Source of the DNA: Pieris napi
Taxonomy: Eukaryota; Arthropoda; Insecta; Lepidoptera; Pieridae
Reading direction: 5' to 3'
Assembly (NCBI RefSeq): GCF_905475465.1
Contig: NC_062236.1
Coordinates: forward strand, 2,428,001-2,492,000
DNA: 64,000 bases
Of the stretch, positions 61,401 through 64,000 are shown piece after piece. Each line of letters opens with the position of its first letter. The stretch's first letter is position 1. The position numbers were made by a program, and so were the translations under genes. The notes below the pieces were generated by a model, which was not told the origin of the DNA, did not search any database, and saw nothing but the letters and a program-made list of their open reading frames with translations.

Positions 61401-62528
61401 CAATGAAAATAAAACATAAAATCTGTGATCATAAACTATAATTTTCTCAACTGTAGAGAGTAGAGTAAAAAGTAAAAAATTACCTATTAGTTGCATGTTC
61501 TTGTAGTACGGTAACAAAATTATCAGGAAACATGCCCCTCCTGCCTCTAAGTTCACCACGCCACCAGCCACCAGGCAACCGCTCTATATCCTTCAAGACA
61601 TCACCTGGTCTTATGGTCAGCTCATCTGCTTCAGATGCATCATATGTATAGTTCACCACACAGGATACTAAAACAGTAATACCAAATTATTAGGTAATTT
61701 GTAAAAAAAATATGTTTTATTTCTATACATACTTTACTACTTAACTTTACAGGAATTCATCAAAATAATATAAAATGCAAATAGTAGTTAATTAAAAACA
61801 CTGTTCGTGTTGTAAGTTTCATACTTGACTATAATTTTCTCTCAAGTTAAGGTAATAAACCTTTAATAAAAACCCAAAAGTATTTTTGCCAATAATCAAA
61901 CCCAGACCTCATAGTATTTTAAGTATATTGATATTATAATATATGATTTTGATTCAGTGTCAATCAAAATCAAATCAATAGAATAATTTAAACTGACTTG
62001 TCTATTAATTCTATAATTCCTTACAAGATATAAAACTGGATTATAATATAAATAACAAAAAATTATAACAAAGTATGAGTTTGTTTACAAATATTAGTAT
62101 TTTTAGAAGTGTACAAAGTTAACATTGAAAGTTAACACAAGTAGTGAGGCAAATTCATTAGATTCATTTGCTTGTATGGGTAGCCCTATGTAACCTTATG
62201 TGTTTTGTTTATTAGCTTGTATATGACATCACAAATCACAATCCCAGAAATGACTCATAACTTGGCAATATTCAAGGCAAATATGTCTGTGTTTACTACA
62301 AGATATGTATCTTAATCAAGATATTATTTTATAAACTATTTACAGGTGTTCTATATGGATAAATAAAAATCTGTCAATTTCAAACATTATTGGTACTAAC
62401 CAATACTAATGGGAAATAAAAAGACTACTACTACGGCCGAAACAGTGTCGCAAGAACAGTTATTCATACACAAACAACATAAGCTTACAAGTTCATTACT
62501 CACCTTTTTGACTTGAATTTGTCTCCAT
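40266..62528 (-). CDS. cindr: CIN85/CD2AP-family adaptor (cindr orthologue), 16 exons
   Basis: Spliced minus-strand coding sequence of about 730 residues rebuilt from 16 exons, all GT-AG and phase-consistent. SH3-A is at about residues 9-66 (CVVNYTYDASEADELTI, GGWWRGEL, MFPDNFV), SH3-B about 75-131 (VFSYLPANPDELPL, GWWQGR, GVFPSNFV), SH3-C about 155-211 (VLFPYTAVNEDELTL, GWWRGEVNG, LFPDNFV). Then come Pro-rich motifs (PAPALPPKP, KKPPVPVKKSP), Ser-rich linkers, a basic LNDPRASRVKAPRRRPP segment, two Asp-Lys-Ser repeat tracts, a PPPDLPTTKPPP stretch and a C-terminal coiled coil of about 50 residues. Three N-terminal SH3 domains plus a terminal coiled coil define CIN85 (665 aa) and CD2AP (639 aa), adaptors that link receptors and Cbl to endocytosis and actin; Drosophila has one, cindr. 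Introns carry many repeats. The gene converges on LRMDA. Confidence 0.95.
40433..40620 (-). repeat. dispersed retroposon, family A
   Basis: Reverse-complement relative of 3580-3735; on the minus strand GTGTGGCGGAGAGTT, CTACGCCCTTGATTTGAGAA, CTGGCAGTAAATGTAAA and GACGTTCATAAGTGTACATT. It begins 14 bp into the intron between exons 15 and 16. Confidence 0.75.
41117..41243 (-). CDS. cindr: cindr exon 15
   Basis: Encodes SSILSSSGISPSAERTSTLE, RRHTRTQEHEGNDALIAQLN and NR; a Ser-rich linker leading into the coiled coil. Acceptor TTTTCTTAG, donor AGG/GTACG. Confidence 0.93.
42157..42436 (-). CDS. cindr: cindr exon 14 with Asp-Lys-Ser repeats
   Basis: Encodes RTLTTMLDEIKKPPAPSPPL, then a tract built from LDKSDKS-like units (about 30 residues), then ELKTERLETISRFSSVFNEV and EEKGISF. 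The Pro-rich start could bind SH3 domains. The repeat tract echoes one in exon 11. Confidence 0.93.
42925..43085 (+). repeat. dispersed retroposon, family B
   Basis: CGACTTAGGGTCATTCAAG, GCGTACCAATTTTTAAAATG, CCGGCAACGCACTCGCGCG, GGGCAGCGGTATCACTTAAC and ATCAGGTGAGACTCCTGCCC, ending in an A-rich run just before exon 13. Confidence 0.8.
43090..43177 (-). CDS. cindr: cindr exon 13
   Basis: Encodes KIRTSDKKESPPPDLPTTKP and PPLTSPTAA: a proline-rich SH3-ligand-like linker. Starts in phase 0, ends one base into a glycine codon. Confidence 0.92.
43590..43880 (+). pseudogene. RTE-like LINE 3' end fragment
   Basis: Plus strand reads RGRQIKRKEDVRRAAG, ARNREEW, a stop, then LLEEAYDQGQAV, like the C terminus of the RTE ORF2 at 7404, followed by about 110 bp and a TTA-repeat end (43865-43880). 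Confidence 0.7.
44450..44525 (-). repeat. SINE S1 5' end fragment
   Basis: GGGAATCGAACCTACGACCT, CAGGGATGAGAGTAGCACGC and ATGCCAACAC: the tRNA-like head of S1 only. Confidence 0.75.
44615..44732 (-). CDS. cindr: cindr exon 12
   Basis: Encodes IVDCGIEEKRSSHSMEMSKS and TSSISSRISVLESSESSFD, a Ser-rich, probably disordered linker. Ends in phase 0 at GAT/GTAAGT. Confidence 0.92.
44862..45102 (+). repeat. tRNA-derived SINE, family S2
   Basis: Head with A box ATAGCCTAGCGG and B box GGGTTCGATTCCC (about 44871-44928), then a body with CTCGGCCTTTGGGAGGGTTG, CATGGAGGACACGGTCG and an A-rich tail. A different body from S1. Confidence 0.8.
45185..45374 (-). CDS. cindr: cindr exon 11
   Basis: Encodes SPDKTLDKSSDRSSDKSLDK, SSEIKPRAREWEKHRAPWMA and ELKLNQAKKGG. 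The PWMAELKLNQAKK segment is a conserved family motif; the Asp-Lys-Ser repeat precedes it. Confidence 0.94.
45575..45620. repeat. perfect 15-bp inverted repeat, 16-nt loop
   Basis: TGTCTCTTTTTATCA (45575-45589) and TGATAAAAAGAGACA (45606-45620), inside the intron 61 bp from exon 10. Confidence 0.9.
45681..45766 (-). CDS. cindr: cindr exon 10
   Basis: Encodes VKAPRRRPPSQVMRDDSPVS and LGLTNGHE. The basic RVKAPRRRPP half of a capping-protein-interaction-like motif starts at the exon 9/10 junction. Confidence 0.93.
46060..46760 (-). repeat. SINE S1 split by a later insertion
   Basis: Left piece 46060-46151 (GGCCTTAGATTTTCGTTTCG, CTAATAGGCAAGTAGGT, ACTTTTGGGTCTAAG) and right piece about 46650-46760 (GCATGCCTGTTTCCTCACAA, GTTCGATCCTATGACC). 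About 500 bp lies between, including the element at 46152-46442. Confidence 0.65.
46152..46442. mobile_element. short inverted-repeat element, TAA duplication, family M5
   Basis: Ends GGGAGCGTTCAAGTATTACG and, inward from the right, GGAAGCGTTCAAGTATTACG, both continuing TAACG. Flanked by TAA (46149-46151, 46443-46445). Contains G runs of 17 and 12 bases that mirror each other only partly. 291 bp. Confidence 0.88.
46845..46994 (-). CDS. cindr: cindr exon 9
   Basis: Encodes EKTSTSISNSSNSSVEGDKP, DGALSSKVANTNTFDHVERN and SILNDPRAS. A Ser-rich linker leading to the capping-protein-interaction-like motif. Confidence 0.92.
47080..47150 (-). mobile_element. Helitron-like terminal fragment
   Basis: GGACCAGCCGTTTAGGAGTT and CACGCACAAAAGATTTATAT mirror 48537-48605 in opposite orientation. 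Confidence 0.5.
47438..47544 (-). CDS. cindr: cindr exon 8
   Basis: Encodes VKKPPVPVKKSPTPTSAVTG and LFSGLKNKMMSSSDK; a proline-rich motif followed by a short amphipathic-looking segment. Confidence 0.93.
47649..48147. mobile_element. pogo/Tigger-like non-autonomous element in a cindr intron
   Basis: Inverted ends (T/C)AGTCAAACCTGG with AGTGAGAA-like continuation, flanked by TA (47647-47648, 48148-48149). Inside, a motif near CTCTATAAGTGAGAG occurs about six times. A small frame (47850-48032) with QNTKTETQRKLADF resembles the C-terminal tail of pogo-like transposases. It ends about 20 bp from the exon 7 donor and makes up about four fifths of the intron. Confidence 0.8.
48168..48291 (-). CDS. 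cindr: cindr exon 7
   Basis: Encodes MHKENTISKESSTQSTVTHT, SKSDSEKITHSESVTDGPDG and Q; Ser/Thr-rich, probably disordered. Confidence 0.92.
48537..48605 (+). mobile_element. Helitron-like terminal fragment
   Basis: ATATAAATCTTTTGTGCGTG and AACTCCTAAACGGCTGGTTC; opposite-strand partner of 47080-47150. Confidence 0.5.
48606..49309. other. cindr intron DNA
   Basis: AT-rich, nothing recognised. Confidence 0.4.
49310..49470 (-). mobile_element. Helitron-like fragment, family H2
   Basis: GGGGTGGACTACCCTTAACA, GAGAATCGGTCGAGCCGTTT and CGGAGGAGTTT match the elements at 24526-24985 and 59120-59455. Confidence 0.6.
49561..49579. repeat. TA microsatellite
   Basis: Nine or so TA dinucleotides in a row. 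Confidence 0.9.
49806..49935 (-). CDS. cindr: cindr exon 6
   Basis: Encodes AQDVEEKKPDRPPSKGSNSI, YPVLNKYSEKTSSIKELATT and KL. First exon after the SH3 domains; it is entered in phase 1, which also fits the candidate alternative first exon at 53946-53958. Confidence 0.93.
50118..50340 (+). pseudogene. RTE-like LINE C-terminal scrap
   Basis: Plus strand reads GKRRRGRQRRKRWEDELILT then AG, the RGRQ-RRW-DDI-AG motif of RTE ORF2 C termini, followed by a broken piece with AGAGCATGGATCTCCACTTG. Confidence 0.6.
50600..51316. mobile_element. short inverted-repeat element, TTA duplication, family M6
   Basis: Ends GGGTCGATTCGACCAAAC in both inward directions, flanked by TTA (50597-50599, 51317-51319). 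The termini are themselves palindromic (GGTCGATTCGACC). Interior holds CTAGGAATA-type repeats near 50732, 51150 and 51210. 717 bp, no coding capacity. Confidence 0.88.
51317..51702. other. cindr intron DNA between two short elements
   Basis: Nothing recognised. Confidence 0.4.
51703..52059. mobile_element. short inverted-repeat element, TTA duplication, family M7
   Basis: Ends CGCCCGAACCCAATAA and, from the right, CGCCCGAACACAATAA, flanked by TTA (51700-51702, 52060-52062). Several ATCTGAGAT-like and GATCGATC-like blocks repeat inside. 357 bp. Confidence 0.88.
52063..52200 (-). repeat. SINE S1, diverged
   Basis: GACTTGGCCTCACATTTCTG, TTTCATCATATCTTTAGCGA, CTAAGACGTGCCGAATGCCT and CACAATT follow the S1 order with many changes. 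Confidence 0.55.
52201..53044. other. cindr intron DNA
   Basis: No gene or element recognised. Confidence 0.4.
53045..53312 (+). repeat. tRNA-derived SINE S1, best copy
   Basis: Pol III promoter with A box TTGGCCTAGTGG (53052-53063) and B box GGTTCGATCCC (about 53091-53101), then the S1 body: ACTTTCATTCTATATGCGCA, CATTCGCTTGAACGGTGAAG, ATCGTGAGGAAACCGGCATA, AAAAAGTCGACGGGGTGCGT, AGTCTGAGGCTCAGACCT and TATAGCGCCACTGATTTATT. This copy shows which strand is transcribed. Confidence 0.88.
53313..53945. other. cindr intron DNA
   Basis: AT-rich, nothing recognised. Confidence 0.4.
53946..53958 (-). CDS. cindr: candidate alternative first coding exon of cindr
   Basis: On the minus strand ATGGGCATTGCCA is followed by a consensus donor GTGAGT. 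The open phase (one base left over) fits exon 6, and the joined start would read MGIAIAQDVEEKK. It would give an isoform without SH3 domains. Short SH3-less or SH3-reduced forms are known for CIN85 and cindr. Sequence upstream (53959-54060) is GC-richer than the surrounding intron. A 13-base exon can match by chance. Confidence 0.35.
53959..54863. other. cindr intron DNA, possible internal promoter region at its left
   Basis: 53959-54060 could be a 5' UTR and promoter for the candidate short isoform; the rest shows nothing recognised. Confidence 0.3.
54864..55291 (+). mobile_element. non-autonomous Helitron
   Basis: Starts TCTATATATATAAAAATGAA after an A, ends CTAG (55288-55291) before a T, so it sits between A and T without a target duplication. 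A short hairpin GGCG-CGCC (about 55263-55280) precedes the end by about 8 bp. Contains AACGGCTTGACCGATTTGTC. 428 bp, no coding capacity. Confidence 0.85.
55292..56953. other. cindr intron DNA
   Basis: AT-rich. Small frames at 56048-56549 have no domain. A TA run lies near 56436-56449. Confidence 0.4.
56954..57240 (-). repeat. SINE S1, near full length
   Basis: AGTGGCGCTACAACC, GGTCTGGGCCTCAGATTTCT, GTGATCAGCCTCCAGTGCCT, ACACACGCCGTCGACTTTTT, TTTCCTCACGATGTTTTCCT, GGGATTGAACCTACGACCTC and AGGCCAACACTGCT. It ends 67 bp from exon 5. Confidence 0.88.
57307..57489 (-). CDS. cindr: cindr exon 5, SH3-C
   Basis: A whole SH3 domain in one exon: CRVLFPYTAVNEDELTLADG, DIVTIVSK, DRGWWRGEVNGRVGLFPDNF and VQLLPA. 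The ALYDY-like, WW and SNF/DNF positions needed for ligand binding are present. Confidence 0.96.
57500..57590 (-). repeat. SINE S1 scrap
   Basis: TTCATTGGCGTTAGAACCTA, ATTGTATCTGTATACATAAG and GTGATCAGCCTATCAGATG; diverged 3' part of S1. Confidence 0.45.
57600..58809. other. cindr intron between exons 4 and 5
   Basis: AT-rich, nothing recognised beyond the SINE scrap. Confidence 0.45.
58810..58951 (-). CDS. cindr: cindr exon 4, second half of SH3-B
   Basis: Encodes VEEGWWQGRRAGRVGVFPSN, FVVML then a Pro-rich linker AQQPAPVEPAPALPPKP, a plausible SH3 ligand. It is GC-rich compared with the introns. Confidence 0.96.
59120..59455 (-). mobile_element. Helitron-like fragment, family H2
   Basis: TTAGGGGTTTGAAAGATAGA, AAGAATCGGTCGAGCCGTTT, CGGAGGAGTATGGGAAC and ACACGAGAAATTTATATATA match 24526-24985 and 49310-49470. 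Confidence 0.6.
59782..59887 (-). CDS. cindr: cindr exon 3, first half of SH3-B
   Basis: Encodes ANTVQGRCRAVFSYLPANPD, ELPLCVGDVLEVLGE. The intron splits SH3-B just before the GWW motif. Confidence 0.96.
59888..61483. other. cindr intron 2
   Basis: AT-rich, nothing recognised. Confidence 0.5.
61484..61667 (-). CDS. cindr: cindr exon 2, SH3-A
   Basis: Encodes SCVVNYTYDASEADELTIRP, GDVLKDIERLPGGWWRGELR, GRRGMFPDNFVTVLQEHATN. All of SH3-A in one exon. Confidence 0.96.
61668..62503. other. cindr intron 1
   Basis: AT-rich, nothing recognised. Confidence 0.5.
62504..62528 (-). CDS. cindr: cindr exon 1
   Basis: Encodes METNSSQK plus one base, then donor GTGAGT. ATG (62526-62528) is preceded by TTAAGAA on the minus strand. 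Phase matches exon 2 (V at the junction, then SCVVNYTY), placing the start a few residues before SH3-A as in CIN85. Confidence 0.85.
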
Positions 62529-62760
62529 TTCTTAATTAAACAGATACATCACAATGTCACAACATTTTCACTAACATCAAAATAGTAAGAGATCGTAGCG
62601 TTATATTACAAATAATTACTCGACGAACATGAAACAATAATAATTATTCAGATTGCGATAAGTTTCTACAAAATGTTCGCGATCGCGATTCGACGTCAAA
62701 TAAAATGTTATTTGACAAAATGGCAGAATGACAGCCATTTCTCACAGATGTCAATTGTCA
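62529..62760 (-). promoter_or_regulatory. putative cindr 5' UTR and promoter
   Basis: Upstream of the first codon. Contains a CpG-rich patch (TTCGCGATCGCGATTCGACG near 62676-62695) in otherwise AT-rich DNA. Assigned by position. Confidence 0.35.
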
Positions 62761-62942
62761 AACAAAGATAGGGTTTTATAATATGTAATAATTCGAATAA
62801 TTATGTGACATGTCTGCTTTTGAAATCCTAATTAATAATTATGTCTCTTTTTGAAATTAAAGTAGTCTAGAAAAAAAGATGAGATTGTATTAATTACCAA
62901 CAAGCTAAATTTTGAACGTATCTTATACAAAAATATATATTA

Positions 62943-64000
62943 CTAGCAGACTCGGCCAAGCTTAAAGGCGGAAACATACTACTAAAACGCGACGCGACGT
63001 GTCGTGTCGACATCCGATGTCCATCGTGCACATTACCAACACGCGACACCACGACACGTTTGCAAATTCAAAAGTCATTTAGCTGATTTATTCCCCGCGC
63101 AATGTGCCAGCAAGTTTTTACCAATTTGAGGTTCAGATTCGAGGAATGTTTGCAGCGCAATGGTGCACACCTGGATGATGTTATTTTTAAGAAATAAATT
63201 TCCCAGATGTCTATTTTAATTGAAATAAAAAATTTTGTGTATTGTATTTATTTTTTTTTCAAATTCGCAAATTTTTCTGGCCCACCCTGTATTTTTCTAA
63301 TAAACTGAATTGATTAGCAGGTTATTTGTATTAACTAACAACATCCTAACTCCCTGTTTTTGTCCTTGTATTGAGGTAATCTCATGTCATATAAAACAGA
63401 ATATTGTTTCACCAACTCAATTAATTGTTCGTCGTTCATTTCGCCAAATAAATCCAAAAATATCTAAGTATATAAATTGACATTCGTGTCAAAAACTCGA
63501 AAGCATTGACGCATGACGTCATCATCACAACATCCACAACACGCCGATCCAAATCGATTGGATGTTACCGCGTGTGATCACATGGCGTGTTGTCTATGTG
63601 CATCTGACCATATTAAATATATGGGATTGATAAGTACTGACATGCGTCGGATGGCGTGGTGTGGCGACGCGTTTTGGTAGTATGTTTCCGCCTTTACTGT
63701 GGCTAAAGTTTTTGTTATATTACATAGTAGTAAACTATTCAAGGGAAACTGTAGCTTAAAGTAACATGCTTTTTTGATGGTTATGCCATTAAATTGTAGC
63801 TTATGTGTAATGTTGGTACTTTCAACACAGCGCTAAGTATCTGTTAGAATTGTGACTGTCAAATTATAAACAAATAATTTGCAATAAAATAATATTACGG
63901 GTATAAATGAAGATGTCAGCTATCCTATCTTTTAAGTTAGTTCAAACTGCACACGGTATGCAAATTTGATTGAAATCGGTTAAGTAGTTTAGGAGTCCAT
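62943..64000 (-). mobile_element. Helitron-like element, family H1, interrupted
   Basis: CTAG end at 62943-62946 on +, then GCAGACTCGGCCAAGC; after element M1 copy B the match to 20832-21010 resumes with CTGTGGCTAAAGTTTTTGTT and goes on to the window edge. It includes an ATCGGTTAAGTAGTTTAGGA-like Helitron 5' block near 63978-63997. Confidence 0.65.
62965..63693. mobile_element. short inverted-repeat element, family M1, copy B
   Basis: Ends (A)AGGCGGAAACATACTAC and, inward from the right, AGGCGGAAACATACTACCAA, both followed by AAAACGCG. TTA flanks both sides (62962-62964, 63694-63696). It interrupts an H1 Helitron whose empty form is seen at 20832-21010. 729 bp, no coding capacity. Confidence 0.88.

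Overview
The window looks like a stretch of a lepidopteran nuclear genome, most likely a butterfly or moth. The DNA is AT-rich, genes are split by long introns with GT-AG borders, and the interspersed repeats are of types I know from Lepidoptera: tRNA-derived SINEs, an RTE-clade LINE, DD41D mariners, Helitron-like ends and many short inverted-repeat elements. Species cannot be fixed from the sequence alone.

Two cellular genes could be rebuilt by hand from splice sites and reading phase, and they converge. On the + strand, six exons (1886 to 34164) encode a protein of about 234 residues that I recognise as the insect orthologue of LRMDA (C10orf11). It has a leucine-rich-repeat core, a basic linker and a conserved C-terminal tail. 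On the - strand, sixteen exons (62528 down to 40266) encode a protein of about 730 residues with three SH3 domains, proline-rich and Ser-rich linkers, a degenerate capping-protein-interaction-like motif and a C-terminal coiled coil. This is the CIN85/CD2AP family, Drosophila cindr. Every exon junction in both genes keeps phase. About 6.1 kb of repeat-rich DNA separates the two 3' ends.

Nearly everything else is mobile DNA lying in introns or between the genes. 327-1622: a nearly intact DD41D mariner just upstream of LRMDA exon 1. 4090-7522: a 5'-truncated RTE LINE with 14-bp target duplications, in LRMDA intron 1. 7814-9183: an unclassified inverted-repeat element carrying a decayed cysteine-rich ORF. 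26755-28874: an unclassified DNA element with repeated GAGCGCGTCAGATT motifs, itself invaded by a SINE, with a rearranged mariner (28881-29812) inserted six bases beyond its end; that mariner's 5' third is an inverted copy of its own 3' end. Several short non-autonomous elements have 3-bp TTA or TAA target duplications (30099, 46152, 50600, 51703, 62965). A pogo-like element (47649-48147) fills most of one cindr intron.

Both cellular genes belong to membrane-trafficking families: LRMDA is linked in vertebrates to Rab32/38 and the Commander/Retriever recycling machinery, and CIN85/CD2AP to receptor endocytosis and actin. No operon-like or regulatory link between them is visible; their adjacency may be chance. 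No rRNA, functional tRNA, CRISPR or prokaryotic feature was seen.
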